Assembly: GCA_016933955.1 (NCBI GenBank)
Contig: JAFGTT010000031.1
Span: 1 to 64,000 of the forward strand
Origin: Candidatus Zixiibacteriota bacterium
GTDB taxonomy: Bacteria > Zixibacteria > MSB-5A5 > GN15 > PGXB01
DNA length: 64,000 nt
Reading direction: 5' to 3'
Part shown: one piece after another, positions 16,651-26,313 of the stretch
How positions within the stretch are numbered: position 1 is the stretch's first letter
How the letters are laid out: every line of letters begins with the position of its first letter
Notes under the pieces: generated by a model
Databases searched by the model: none
Seen by the model: only the letters and a program-made list of their open reading frames with translations
Told to the model about the DNA's origin: nothing
Position numbers and translations under genes: made by a program

Positions 16651-18336
16651 TTAATCAATGGAAATGTTGATACCGTTTGGGAGACTGATCATCCGATCAA
16701 TTTCCTTCCTGCGTTCCGGCTTATTTAACTCTCTGATAGATATAATCTTACGTCCGGACCTTCCTTTGCTGTCGGTTTTTTCGACGGCAAAATGATGATC
16801 AGCCAGCCCGGCAATCTGATGGAGATGAGTGATAACTAGCAGTTGCGCCTCTCTGGCGGCGGCCGCGAGTCTTCCGGCAACCAGATTGGCGGTTTGCCCT
16901 CCGATTCCGGCATCGATTTCATCGAAAACCATCAACGGGCGAAATTCCTTATAGTACTTTTTATCGGCGGCTTTAATAGCCAGCATGATTCGGGATATTT
17001 CCCCTCCTGAGGCCGTCCGGGCCAACGGCTTGAATGGCTCGCCGGGATTGGCGGAAATAAGAAAGCGACCGGTTTCCCATCCCAACGGTCCAGGTTTCAG
17101 TTTTCTTTTCTCGAACTCGATTCCATCCGGGTCGGACTCATAATCAAATTCAAACTCGAATCTGGCGGCTTCCATCCCGACCAGTTCCAGTTCCTGTCCG
17201 ACTCTTGCGGCCAGATCGGCCGCGGCTTTACGTCGTTCGGCGGATATTTCACCGGCTTGCCTGCAATATTTATGGCGCAGATCTTTTTCTTCCGTACCCA
17301 AGATTCGGAGACGATCATCGACATCGATTTTAACCATCAATTGTTCATTAATCCGTGTGAGGGTGGTCAGTATGGCTTCCTCGGATCCGCCGTATTTTTT
17401 CTTCAGGCGGTAAATCTCGTCGAGCCTGAGATTGATTGCCTCCAACCGCTCGGGGTCATCGGGGATATCAGATAAGTAAGCTTCGATTTCGGATCGAAGT
17501 TCCTCGAGATTGATAATAGCCTGATCGAGCATTTCGGCCTTTTTTTCAAGTGATTTGTCCAACCCCGCCATGGTGGTCAGTTCCCGGCGGCAGGTATTCA
17601 ATATTGACAGGGCGGTGCTATCATCACCGTCAAGAAGAGACAAGATGAGATTCGATTTTTCACCCAGCACCTGGGAGGAATCGAGAATTTTGCGTTCCGC
17701 CAGAAGTTCCTCCTCTTCGCCGGCGCGGATACGGGCCTTTTCAATTTCCTCTTTCTGGAAGAGCAATAACTCCCGTTCGTTACGTTCGGTGTCGCGGCGG
17801 GCTTCAAGGCCGGCGAGATCCCGTTTAACGCCCTGCCATCCGTGATATACATCCTGAAGGGCTTCGATCGGGTGGGTCAGTCCGGCATAGCGATCGAGAA
17901 ATAACAGGTGGTTTTTTTCATCGAGTAATTGCTGATGTGAATGCTGGCCAAATAACTCGGCAAGATGGGCGGTGATTTCGCGCAACTGCACCAGCGGGAC
18001 CATCCGGCCGTTGATAAAGCTCCGGGAAGCCCGATTTTCGGGGATTTCCCGGCGCAGGATGATAATGCTCTCCTCGTATTCAATTTGGAGGCTATCGAGT
18101 ATGCGTTTGATGGTATCGTTACCGGAGAGATCGAATTCACCCTCGATTACGGCCAGTTTGGTGCCCGACCGAATATCGTCCTTGTCAGCTTTTTCGCCGA
18201 GTAGTTGGGCGATGGCGCCGACAATGATTGATTTCCCGGCCCCGGTTTCGCCAGTCAGGACATTCAGGCCCGGTTTGAAATCGATTTCCAGACGATCGAC
18301 CAGGGCGAAATTTTCTATGGCCAGATGTTTTAACAT
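16651..18336 (-). CDS. recN: DNA repair protein RecN
   Basis: A 561-residue SMC-like ATPase. Walker A is GETGAGKS near residue 30, a long coiled-coil middle follows, and the C-terminal head has TASGGEISRIMLA with Walker B LMVFDEIDAGIGG. RecN acts early in double-strand break repair. It lies 5 nt downstream of dnaG and is probably co-transcribed with mutS2 and dnaG. Confidence 0.97.
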   Translation of the reverse strand: MLKHLAIENFALVDRLEIDFKPGLNVLTGETGAGKSIIVGAIAQLLGEKADKDDIRSGTKLAVIEGEFDLSGNDTIKRILDSLQIEYEESIIILRREIPENRASRSFINGRMVPLVQLREITAHLAELFGQHSHQQLLDEKNHLLFLDRYAGLTHPIEALQDVYHGWQGVKRDLAGLEARRDTERNERELLLFQKEEIEKARIRAGEEEELLAERKILDSSQVLGEKSNLILSLLDGDDSTALSILNTCRRELTTMAGLDKSLEKKAEMLDQAIINLEELRSEIEAYLSDIPDDPERLEAINLRLDEIYRLKKKYGGSEEAILTTLTRINEQLMVKIDVDDRLRILGTEEKDLRHKYCRQAGEISAERRKAAADLAARVGQELELVGMEAARFEFEFDYESDPDGIEFEKRKLKPGPLGWETGRFLISANPGEPFKPLARTASGGEISRIMLAIKAADKKYYKEFRPLMVFDEIDAGIGGQTANLVAGRLAAAAREAQLLVITHLHQIAGLADHHFAVEKTDSKGRSGRKIISIRELNKPERRKEIDRMISLPNGINISID

Positions 18337-18341
18337 AATGT

Positions 18342-20093
18342 CTATTTCTTGCGGCTTTTTATCAGGTTGGCGATTTCCTCGGCCAGCCGCCGGGCGGTTT
18401 CATTATCGCCGTCATCTTCAGCCGCTTTGAGTTCCGCTTTCAGGCGGTCAATAATTCTCTCGCGCCGGAAATAAAGGATTTGATTTAAGTAATCCCGAAT
18501 CATGGTTGGGGCGTTGTCGCGATTCCAGTCGCGGTTGGCCAGTGCTGTCAGATCGGAAATCAGGGATTTATCCTCGAGCAGATCCACCAGAGTATCAACC
18601 GTAACCGCCCCTTCGGTTTCGTAAGCCGACAGGATATGAGCATATAAACGTCCCAGTTCAGTCATCTGGAAATCATCAGAGGACAATTTACCCCGGACGG
18701 TATCAATGAAATCAGGGAAATTAATAATGAGTGAGAGGAGATCACGTTCAAAATCATTGACCTTGCGCGGTTCCCTGATTTGAGTCGTCGGCCGTTCCTG
18801 TTTGAGAGCGGGAGCGAGCAGATTAAAAAAGCTACCGGGATCAACCCGGAGAATAGAAGCGGCTTCGGTTATAAAAATATCGCGGCGGGTTCGATCGCTG
18901 AGGCGTCCGGCCAGTTCGGCCAGTTCCTTGATTAGTTTTTCCTTTCCGATAATCCCCTGTTTTTTCAAATCGATATCCCGGGTTCGGAATTCCAGGTAGG
19001 GAAGAGCCTGTTCCCGGATTTTCTCAATACCATCGGCGCCGCTTTTGACGGCGACGGAATCAGGATCCTCGCCCTCCGGGGGGACCATCACTTTGACCTC
19101 CATCCCGGCATCATAGAGAACATCAACCGATCGCACGGCGGCGGTCTGTCCGGCCGAATCGGCGTCGAAAAAGAGGCAGGCCATTTCTGCGAAGCGAGCC
19201 AGAAGGCGTGCCTGGGCCGCGGTGAAGGCGGTTCCCGATGAGGCCACCACATTTTTAATCCCGGCCTGATGAAGCGAAATCAAATCGAAATATCCCTCGA
19301 CAATAATAACCTCGTTTTTCTCCCGGATAGACTGGCGGGCGAAATTTAAACCATAGAGGACATTACTTTTGGAATATAAAATTGTTTCGGGGGAGTTGAC
19401 ATATTTGGCCGGTTCGCCTTTTCTCAGGGTTCGTCCGCCGAAGGCGATCGGTTTATCGCTCAAATTGAAGATCGGGATCATCAGGCGCTGGCGAAAACGG
19501 TCGTAGTATTTATCGTTTTTTTCCGAATAGCTGACCAGTCCTGCTTTGACCAGTTCTTTGGGGAACAGTTCTTTTTTCAGGGCATAGTTGAGAAAACCGT
19601 CCCATTCTTCGCCGGCCAGGCCGATTTGAAAGAATTCGATCGACTGGCCGGTTAGTTTGCGGGTTTCTTTGAGGTACCGGGAAATCTGATGCCGGTAGCG
19701 CTCGATTCGCATGGTCTTGCGGAAATAATCAAGGGCCACCTGGTGAGCATAGTGCAACCGCTCCAGCTCTTCTTTATAGGCACTGCTGACTTTTTTCTCC
19801 GGGATGGTAATTCCGGCGCGGGCGGCCAGATGGCGCACCGCTTCGACAAAGGTCATATTTTCATGTTCCATGAGGAAAGTGAAAACATTACCGCCTTTGC
19901 CGCATCCGAAACAATGGTAAATTTGTTTGTGGGGTGAGACCGAGAATGAGGCCGTTTTCTCATCATGAAAAGGACAGAGGGCCAGATAATTCAGGCCGCG
20001 TTTTTTTAGCCGGATGTACTGACTTAAAACATCCACGATATCGCTTGACTGGCGAACCTGTTCGATTATATCCTGTGGAATAATACCGGCCAT
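18342..20093 (-). CDS. dnaG: DNA primase DnaG
   Basis: A 583-residue primase. The N-terminal zinc-binding domain has CPFHDEKTASF and CFGCGKGG (CHCC type). The RNA-polymerase core shows DRFRQRLMIPI, VEGYFD and the TOPRIM-type FFDADSAG. A helicase-binding C-terminal region completes it. It makes RNA primers for replication. The start codon overlaps the mutS2 stop in a TAATG arrangement, a sign of coupling. Confidence 0.97.
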   Translation of the reverse strand: MAGIIPQDIIEQVRQSSDIVDVLSQYIRLKKRGLNYLALCPFHDEKTASFSVSPHKQIYHCFGCGKGGNVFTFLMEHENMTFVEAVRHLAARAGITIPEKKVSSAYKEELERLHYAHQVALDYFRKTMRIERYRHQISRYLKETRKLTGQSIEFFQIGLAGEEWDGFLNYALKKELFPKELVKAGLVSYSEKNDKYYDRFRQRLMIPIFNLSDKPIAFGGRTLRKGEPAKYVNSPETILYSKSNVLYGLNFARQSIREKNEVIIVEGYFDLISLHQAGIKNVVASSGTAFTAAQARLLARFAEMACLFFDADSAGQTAAVRSVDVLYDAGMEVKVMVPPEGEDPDSVAVKSGADGIEKIREQALPYLEFRTRDIDLKKQGIIGKEKLIKELAELAGRLSDRTRRDIFITEAASILRVDPGSFFNLLAPALKQERPTTQIREPRKVNDFERDLLSLIINFPDFIDTVRGKLSSDDFQMTELGRLYAHILSAYETEGAVTVDTLVDLLEDKSLISDLTALANRDWNRDNAPTMIRDYLNQILYFRRERIIDRLKAELKAAEDDGDNETARRLAEEIANLIKSRKK

Positions 20094-22459
20094 TATTTCA
20101 GCTTCACAATCGTTACCCCGGCGCCGCCCTCATTCCAATCGCCCAGACGGAATTCTTTTACGGCCGGATGTTGTTTTAAGAAAGCGCCCAGGTTTTTACG
20201 CAGGGCGCCGGTCCCTTTGCCGTGAACGACATAAATCTGAGTCAAACCGGTCAGGACCGCCGAATCGAGAAATTTGTCCAGCGTCTCTTTGGCCTCCTCC
20301 ACCGTCATGCCCATAAGATGAATTTCCGGACCGGGGGCCGAGAGATCGCGGGCTCCGACACTGCCTCCGGTCGCTCCGGAGTCTTTTTTATAATCAGTGA
20401 TTTTTTTGAGTTCTGTCACCGGCACGGTACTCATGATATTTCCGATTCTTACTTTAGCCCGGTCATCACCGGCGAGACCGACGAATTCACCTTCTCTGCG
20501 GAGGGAATCTATCAAAACCATATCGCCGGGTTCCAATTGGTCGGGGCGGCTTTTTCGGGGAATATATTTGTGCTTAAGATGATCTATCTTAGCGGCGCGA
20601 TCTTTCAGGAATTTATGAGTCTGTTTGACCGATTCACTCGAGGCCTTGCTCTCGCGGATCTGTTTGACCAGGCGCTCGATTTCTGTCCGGGATTCGTAGA
20701 GGGTTGATTCCAGTTCCCCGAGATGACGTTTCTTTATCTCGTCGATTTCAACTTCCAGGTTATTTATCCGGGTATTGTACTGCTCCTCGAGCCGGGAGGC
20801 GCTGGTCAGTTTCTGCTCCAGCGCGGTTTTATCATGACGGAGAATCGACAACTCCTTTTCCAGCGATTCTATCAGCGTGGTCAGGGAGCGCTCGCCTTTG
20901 CCAAGCAATTGGGCCGCGCGGCCGGCGATATCCTCGGGCAGGCCGAGGCGCCGGGCGATTTCAACGGCATAGGATCCGCCCGGGATGCCGACCTGAAGGC
21001 GGAAGGTGGGGCGGAGGGAAGCCCGGTCGAATTCGTATGAAGCGTTTTCTATTTCCGGCTGAATCATGGGCAGGGTTTTCAACTGGGAATAATGGGTTGT
21101 CACAATCAATTTGGCTCCGCGGCCAATCAGTTTGAGGATGATGGCCTCGGCCAGGGCGGCACCCTCCTTGGGATCGGTACCGGCCCCGATTTCATCCAGC
21201 AGAACCAGACTTTCAGAACCGGCATGGGAAACGGCATAAATAATCTGCCGGATGTGCGAGGAAAAGGTGGAAAGCGATAACTCGATCGATTGTTCATCGC
21301 CGATATCGGCAAAAACGCTTTTAAAGATGCCTATCTCGGAATCGACGCCGGCCGGGATATGCAGGCCCGACTGAGCCAGCAAGACCAGCAGTCCAACCGT
21401 CTTAAGAGCCACCGTCTTACCCCCCGTATTGGGTCCGGTGATAATCAATGCCTGGCGGGAATCATCGAGAAAAAAATCATTGGCGACAATTTCCTTTTTA
21501 TTACCGGCATAGTACCAGAGAAGGGGATGCCGCGCCCGCATCAAATGGAGTTTGCCGCCGGTTATCAGCCGCGGCTGCCGGCCATCGGTCTTGATGGAAA
21601 AAGCCGCGGCGGCATGGATGTAATCGAGAATCCCGATCAACTCGCAGTTGGCCAGGAGTCGATATGAGCCTTCACCGATGAGGGTAGTGATATGTTTTAA
21701 AATCCGGTCGATTTCCAGCCTTTCATCCTGCATCAGATGAACCAGCCGGTTATTAGATTCGACCACTTCGTTGGGTTCGACAAAAAGAGTAGCCCCGGAT
21801 TGGGAGCGGTCGTGGATGATGCCGGAATTGTGATGAAACTGCCCGGCGATAACCGGGATGACATAACGCCCATCGCGCTGCATAACGGTATCATCCTGCC
21901 ACCCGGGGGATTTGGCTTTTTCCTGGAGGATATGTTCGAGCCGATGGATCAAGTTTCGTCGGGTTTCGCCGATATCGCGGCGAAGCTGTTTTAATTTCTG
22001 CGAGGCACCATCCAGGATTTCCCCGTTGAAATCGATAGTTTTAACGATTTCTGATTTAATCTCCGGAAAGGGATGCAACTCGGTCAGATATTCAGTAATG
22101 CGGGGGAAATTCTGCCGTTCCGAGCGGGCATAATCATGCAGTTCGGCGGAGATATCTATCAATTCCCTTATTTTCAGAATATCTTTGGGATCGAGACGCA
22201 TGCCCTGAGTCCGGGACTGAACAATCAATTTGGTAACATCCTCAAGACGGGCCAGGGGAAAGGCATCGCCGAATTGAACGATATCTTTCATCTGGGTGAC
22301 TTCATCGAGCCGGACGCAGATCGATTCCGGATCGACCGACGGGCCGGTGCGGTCGATCAGGTCGATTCCGTAGGGCGTCAGGCAGAGACCTTTCAAGATG
22401 GAAAGGATTTTGAAATATTCCAGGACGTCCAGGGTATGTCTGTCAAAACCGTGTATCAT
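20093..22459 (-). CDS. mutS2: Endonuclease MutS2
   Basis: A 788-residue protein. The MutS-type ATPase has Walker A TGPNTGGKT and Walker B LVLLDEIGAGTDP, then a coiled coil, and the C-terminal Smr nuclease domain with HGKGTGALR. It lacks the MutS mismatch-recognition domain. Family members suppress recombination or rescue stalled ribosomes. It is preceded by a good intrinsic terminator for cvpA, so it may have its own promoter. Confidence 0.96.
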   Translation of the reverse strand: MIHGFDRHTLDVLEYFKILSILKGLCLTPYGIDLIDRTGPSVDPESICVRLDEVTQMKDIVQFGDAFPLARLEDVTKLIVQSRTQGMRLDPKDILKIRELIDISAELHDYARSERQNFPRITEYLTELHPFPEIKSEIVKTIDFNGEILDGASQKLKQLRRDIGETRRNLIHRLEHILQEKAKSPGWQDDTVMQRDGRYVIPVIAGQFHHNSGIIHDRSQSGATLFVEPNEVVESNNRLVHLMQDERLEIDRILKHITTLIGEGSYRLLANCELIGILDYIHAAAAFSIKTDGRQPRLITGGKLHLMRARHPLLWYYAGNKKEIVANDFFLDDSRQALIITGPNTGGKTVALKTVGLLVLLAQSGLHIPAGVDSEIGIFKSVFADIGDEQSIELSLSTFSSHIRQIIYAVSHAGSESLVLLDEIGAGTDPKEGAALAEAIILKLIGRGAKLIVTTHYSQLKTLPMIQPEIENASYEFDRASLRPTFRLQVGIPGGSYAVEIARRLGLPEDIAGRAAQLLGKGERSLTTLIESLEKELSILRHDKTALEQKLTSASRLEEQYNTRINNLEVEIDEIKKRHLGELESTLYESRTEIERLVKQIRESKASSESVKQTHKFLKDRAAKIDHLKHKYIPRKSRPDQLEPGDMVLIDSLRREGEFVGLAGDDRAKVRIGNIMSTVPVTELKKITDYKKDSGATGGSVGARDLSAPGPEIHLMGMTVEEAKETLDKFLDSAVLTGLTQIYVVHGKGTGALRKNLGAFLKQHPAVKEFRLGDWNEGGAGVTIVKLK

Positions 22460-22470
22460 GGTACATAATA

Positions 22471-22496
22471 AATAAAAAGCCGGTAAATTACCGGCT
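22471..22496 (-). terminator. Intrinsic terminator after cvpA
   Basis: On the minus strand AGCCGGTAA and TTACCGGCT form a 9-bp stem with a minimal loop, directly followed by a T-rich run (CTTTTTATTTATT). It lies 43 nt past the cvpA stop codon and just before the mutS2 start. Confidence 0.8.
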
Positions 22497-22538
22497 CAAA
22501 TATAAGAATTTATCCCGTTTATCAAACAGCTTATTTGA

Positions 22539-23180
22539 TTAATTCGACTCCCGGGATCCGAAATAGCGGTCCATCTGGTAAATTACCCGGTAAACCTGTT
22601 CCCGCGATTTGGAGAGTTCCTGCCGATCGGTACTGGAGAGATCAGCGGACGGTTTTTGCAACAGGGTTTTTTCCACCTTAACCATGAAACTGGGATTTTT
22701 GGGGTGAAGCGTGGAGCTTCCCTCATAAAGGGAGGAGAGGGTTTTGGCAAAGGTCGGTCCGAGGAAAGATTGGTCGAAATCCGTATAAAAGCGGTCGGGC
22801 ATGGGGATAAGAAATACAACAAAGGTCAGGAAACTCAGAATCATCCAGCCCCTCAAAGCACCGACAAAAGCCCCCCCGAGCTGATCTTTTTTCCCCAGCC
22901 TCTGCAGGTTGGCGAATTTGTAGAAAAGCATGCCGAGCAGTTTGAAAACGGCGTATACAAAAGCCAGCAGAATAATGAATGACAGAATAGCCGTCAAAAG
23001 CGGGGAGCCGCCCAGCTGTTCATAGACTTTGGTAGCGATTATATCAATATAATTGATGGAGACGATAACGGTCGCGGTCAGGACGACCAGGGCCATCAGT
23101 TCCCTGACAAGTCCTTTTTTAGAACCGATAATGACCGCCGCTACCAGAAGAATCAGAAGGATTATATCAACATAATTCAT
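22539..23180 (-). CDS. CvpA family membrane protein
   Basis: A 213-residue protein with four membrane helices in the first 140 residues, including the family-like opening NYVDIILLILLVAAVIIG with a following KKGLVREL, and a soluble charged C-terminus. The family was first linked to colicin V secretion and now to envelope integrity. The ATG at 23180 is placed 7 nt after AAGGAG; a GTG at 23186 is too close to it. Confidence 0.85.
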   Translation of the reverse strand: MNYVDIILLILLVAAVIIGSKKGLVRELMALVVLTATVIVSINYIDIIATKVYEQLGGSPLLTAILSFIILLAFVYAVFKLLGMLFYKFANLQRLGKKDQLGGAFVGALRGWMILSFLTFVVFLIPMPDRFYTDFDQSFLGPTFAKTLSSLYEGSSTLHPKNPSFMVKVEKTLLQKPSADLSSTDRQELSKSREQVYRVIYQMDRYFGSRESN

Positions 23181-23218
23181 TGCCACACTCCTTTATGGCC
23201 AATAAATTTCTGTTTGAG

Positions 23219-23674
23219 TCAGTTACCGCCCCCGGACAACAGGTCGCGCACCAGTTGATTGACCAGTTTGCCATCAGCCTGGCCCTTGACTTTGGGCATC
23301 AGGTCTTTCATGACCAGACCCATCTTGGCCGGGGAGTCCGCACCGGTAATCCTGATAGATTCCCGGATTATTTCCCTGAGTTTATCCTCGGAAAGTTGCT
23401 GGGGGAGATATTGCCGGATGAGTTCCAGTTCGGTCGATTCTTTTTCAACCAGGTCCATACGGTTGCCGGCGCGGAATTGCTCGATCGAGTCCCTGCGTCT
23501 TTTGGCCGCGGCCGATAACACCCCGACGATATCATCGTCGGTCAGTTCCTCACCCTTTTCGATATTCTTATACTTAATATCAGATTTTAAGCCCCGAAGG
23601 AGAGTGACTTTATCCTGCTCACGGGCCTTCAGGGCTTTAATTAAATCGTCGTCAATTTTTTTCAAGAGCGACAT
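23219..23674 (-). CDS. yqeY: GatB/YqeY domain protein
   Basis: A 151-residue helical protein matching YqeY across its length (MSLLKKIDDDLIKALKAR at the start, AKMGLVMKDLMPKVKGQADG near the end). It resembles the tRNA-binding tail domain of GatB. Its position right after rpsU is conserved in many bacteria. The precise role is unknown. Confidence 0.93.
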   Translation of the reverse strand: MSLLKKIDDDLIKALKAREQDKVTLLRGLKSDIKYKNIEKGEELTDDDIVGVLSAAAKRRRDSIEQFRAGNRMDLVEKESTELELIRQYLPQQLSEDKLREIIRESIRITGADSPAKMGLVMKDLMPKVKGQADGKLVNQLVRDLLSGGGN

Positions 23675-23679
23675 AGAGG

Positions 23680-23874
23680 TTACTCATCTGTCTTTTGAAG
23701 CTTGCGCATTTTGCGGCGAGCCGCATTCAGCTTTCGTTTCCGTCGTTCAGACGGTTTTTCGAAGTGCTGACGCTTCTTAATATCTGAGAGAATGCCGGTT
23801 TTCTCACAAAACTTATTGAAGCGGCGCAGGGCTCTTTCGAATGATTCATCATCACGAACCCTAACACCCGTCAT
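23680..23874 (-). CDS. rpsU: 30S ribosomal protein S21
   Basis: A 64-residue basic protein with the S21 pattern ([21 protein letters not shown], then a Lys/Arg-rich tail with AARRKMRKL). It binds near the 3' end of 16S rRNA and assists initiation. AAAGGAGGG precedes the start, and a near-perfect promoter lies about 55 nt upstream. It is followed after 5 nt by yqeY. Confidence 0.97.
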   Translation of the reverse strand: MTGVRVRDDESFERALRRFNKFCEKTGILSDIKKRQHFEKPSERRKRKLNAARRKMRKLQKTDE

Positions 23875-23928
23875 CTATATCATCCCTCCTTTCGGGCCAT
23901 TTCGGCGAAAAATATACCATAGCAATCA

Positions 23929-23956
23929 ATTATAACACAATTACATATGATGTCAA
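23929..23956 (-). promoter_or_regulatory. Consensus sigma70 promoter of rpsU operon
   Basis: On the minus strand TTGACA (23951-23956) and TATAAT (23929-23934) are both perfect and separated by 16 nt. The expected transcript start is about 23922, giving a 5' leader of about 48 nt with a strong ribosome site. Confidence 0.88.
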
Positions 23957-23989
23957 CATAATATTTGAAGATTTCTAAAATACTTCCTT

Positions 23990-24331
23990 TTAGATCGAAG
24001 ATTTAAACTTAAGCTTTACCCCCCCGGCATTGGACAAGAAATGAAAATGGATATGTTCGATAATCTGGCCGGCGGCCGCGCCATTATTTAATACCAGACG
24101 AAAGTTATTTTCCAGACCAAGCTGGGCGGCGATGGTTTTTATGGTATCCAGAAGCCTTAAAAGTAGATTTTCAGGTAATTCCGCCAGCCTTTCATAGTGG
24201 ATCCTGGGGCAAACCAGAAGATGAATTTCGGCTTTGGGGAAGATATCAGCAAAGACGATCACCGTCTCATCCTCGAAAAAGACCCGGGCCGGTTTTTTCT
24301 TTTCGATTATCTCACAAAACGGACATTTCAT
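23990..24331 (-). CDS. HIT-family nucleotide hydrolase
   Basis: A 113-residue HIT protein. CPFC opens a zinc-type N-terminus and the histidine triad is HIHFHF. Family members hydrolyse or transfer nucleotide phosphoramidates such as AMP-lysine. The residues after the triad (LSNAGGVKL) depart from the usual GG-rich ending. There is no Shine-Dalgarno sequence; a -10-like TAAAAT ends 9 nt before the ATG. Confidence 0.88.
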   Translation of the reverse strand: MKCPFCEIIEKKKPARVFFEDETVIVFADIFPKAEIHLLVCPRIHYERLAELPENLLLRLLDTIKTIAAQLGLENNFRLVLNNGAAAGQIIEHIHFHFLSNAGGVKLKFKSSI

Positions 24332-24340
24332 AGTAACCTT

Positions 24341-24369
24341 ATTTTAGTCAATAACTGAGATTCGGACAA
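24341..24369 (-). promoter_or_regulatory. Promoter immediately before the HIT gene
   Basis: On the minus strand TTGTCC (24364-24369), a 17-nt spacer and TAAAAT (24341-24346). Transcription would begin 0-4 nt before the start codon at 24331, which fits a leaderless mRNA. Confidence 0.45.
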
Positions 24370-24468
24370 CAGTTAAATCGGCAATAAGTCGCTGGGCCTT
24401 AATTCTATAGAAAATGCCCAAAATGACGATAATTAAATGAGCAGCCAATTTTGCAACTTAGGGGTGTC

Positions 24469-25326
24469 ATGTTAGCAATCATCGGATTAATCGTCGTGCT
24501 GGGCTCAGTAATCGCGGGGTATATGATGGAGGAGGGCCATCTGCTGGTCCTTTTTCAGCCGGCGGAATTCCTTATTATCGGCGGGGCCGCACTGGGATCT
24601 CTTTTAACGGCGACGCCGGTGAAAATGATGAAGAAAATGATCTCCCAGTTATTGGGGATTTTCGGTTCCGGTCCCACCAGTAAAGACTATACCGATCTGC
24701 TGGTGATGATGTATGAGTTATTCAATGTGGCTCGAAAAGACGGCTTGGTCGGACTGGAATCCCATATCGAACGTCCGCAGGAAAGCTCGGTTCTGACGAA
24801 GTACCCGAAATTTTTGAAAAATGAGCACGCCCTGCATTTTCTCTCGGACACCATGCGTCTGATCATCATGGGCGGTATCCCGGAACATGATCTGGAAGCT
24901 ATGCTGGATCTGGACCTGGAACTTCATCATGAGGAAAACATCAAACCGTCCAGCGAGCTGACGACGGTGGCCGATTCCCTTCCCGGTCTGGGTATTGTCG
25001 CGGCCGTTCTAGGGGTGGTTATCACCATGGGCGCCATCGGAGGTCCGCCGGAGGAAATCGGTCATAAAGTCGGGGCGGCCCTGGTCGGGACTTTTCTGGG
25101 TATTCTGTTATCCTACGGGGTGGTGGGACCTCTAGCCCGGAATATCGGTCATATGAGTGAAACCGAGGCCAAGTATTATATCTGTCTCAAGCAGGGACTT
25201 CTGGCCTTCCATAAAGGTTTTGCGGCTTCGATCGCGGTCGAGTTCGCGCGGCGGATTGTGCCCAATGAGGTTCGCCCGGAATTTGTTGAGGTGGAAGAAG
25301 CCTGCCGCGCCGCGAAAACCAAATAA
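24469..25326 (+). CDS. motA: Flagellar motor stator protein MotA
   Basis: A 285-residue protein with four membrane helices, the conserved proline segment ADSLPGLGIVAAVLGVVITMG, and a cytoplasmic loop rich in charged residues. It forms the ion-conducting stator with MotB. The ATG at 24469 has AGGGGTG upstream; an upstream TTG at 24451 is not supported. No other flagellar gene is in the window. Confidence 0.94.
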   Translation: MLAIIGLIVVLGSVIAGYMMEEGHLLVLFQPAEFLIIGGAALGSLLTATPVKMMKKMISQLLGIFGSGPTSKDYTDLLVMMYELFNVARKDGLVGLESHIERPQESSVLTKYPKFLKNEHALHFLSDTMRLIIMGGIPEHDLEAMLDLDLELHHEENIKPSSELTTVADSLPGLGIVAAVLGVVITMGAIGGPPEEIGHKVGAALVGTFLGILLSYGVVGPLARNIGHMSETEAKYYICLKQGLLAFHKGFAASIAVEFARRIVPNEVRPEFVEVEEACRAAKTK

Positions 25327-25335
25327 CGCAAATCC

Positions 25336-26142
25336 ATGAGCGAAGAAGAACCCAAAAAACAACCGGTCATTGTCGTCAAGAAAAAGGGCGGCCATGGCGG
25401 GCATCACGGCGGTGCCTGGAAAGTGGCCTATGCCGATTTTGTCACGGCCATGATGGCGTTCTTTTTGGTGATGTGGCTGGTGGCCCAGTCCGATGCGGTC
25501 AAACAGGCGGTTCAGGCCTATTTCCAGGATCCGGCCGGATTCATGAAGGGGCAGGGTAAAAATATCCTTAAAGGCGGTGAATCGCCGGTCGAGAGTTTTA
25601 AAAACAGCAAACCGAACGTGGCTACCAGGCTGGAGCAGGAACGGGAATCCCTGTCAAATGCCGGTGAGCGAATCCAATCAGCCATTTTGAACAGCGCCGA
25701 ATTGCAGAGTCTTAAAGATTTCGTTGAGATCGAAATGATTCCCGAAGGATTGCGGATTCAGTTGATTGAATCGGATAAAAAAGAAAGCCACTTTTTTGAT
25801 CTGGGGAGCGCCCGGCTCAAGGATAAGGCGGCACTTCTTTTGAAAGCCATTGCCCAGGAACTCGGCCAACTGCCCAATTATATTGTAGTCGAGGGACATA
25901 CCGACAGCAAACCATATAACGGCACCAACAATTATACCAACTGGGAACTTTCGGCCGACCGGGCCAACAGCGCCCGCAAACTGATGGACGAGTCCGGGTT
26001 AAGGCGTGACCAGATTGTCGAAATTCGCGGTAATGCCGACCGGATCCCCAAAATCGCCTCCGATCCCCTGGACCCGCGTAACCGGCGGGTTGCCATTATT
26101 GTTCTCAACGATGATGCGGCCGCCCGATATGCGGCGAACTGA
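25336..26142 (+). CDS. motB: Flagellar motor stator protein MotB
   Basis: A 268-residue protein. A single membrane helix holds the ion-carrying Asp (YADFVTAMMAFFLVMWL). A plug/linker region and an OmpA-like peptidoglycan-binding domain (VEGHTDSKPY, LSADRANSARKLM, NRRVAIIVL) follow. The N-terminus contains a KKKGGHGGHHGG basic stretch. It starts 9 nt after motA and anchors the stator to the wall. Confidence 0.95.
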   Translation: MSEEEPKKQPVIVVKKKGGHGGHHGGAWKVAYADFVTAMMAFFLVMWLVAQSDAVKQAVQAYFQDPAGFMKGQGKNILKGGESPVESFKNSKPNVATRLEQERESLSNAGERIQSAILNSAELQSLKDFVEIEMIPEGLRIQLIESDKKESHFFDLGSARLKDKAALLLKAIAQELGQLPNYIVVEGHTDSKPYNGTNNYTNWELSADRANSARKLMDESGLRRDQIVEIRGNADRIPKIASDPLDPRNRRVAIIVLNDDAAARYAAN

Positions 26143-26313
26143 TTATCTCTCCTGATCCTTCAAACTTAGTTTCGTTATCATGCCCGATAAATCCGCGGGG
26201 AATCACATTTGACATTATCCTCTTGATTATGTGATGCAAAAATATTAACATTAATTGATAGTACCGACAAACGAATTTGAAAATCGTGTATTTAAATATA
26301 CCAGGAGGATAAT

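Noticed and set aside
26209-26236. Promoter TTGACA upstream of yebC
   Set aside because: The -35 is perfect, but no good -10 is found at 15-17 nt (TGTGAT or TGATGC only), so I did not list it as a feature.
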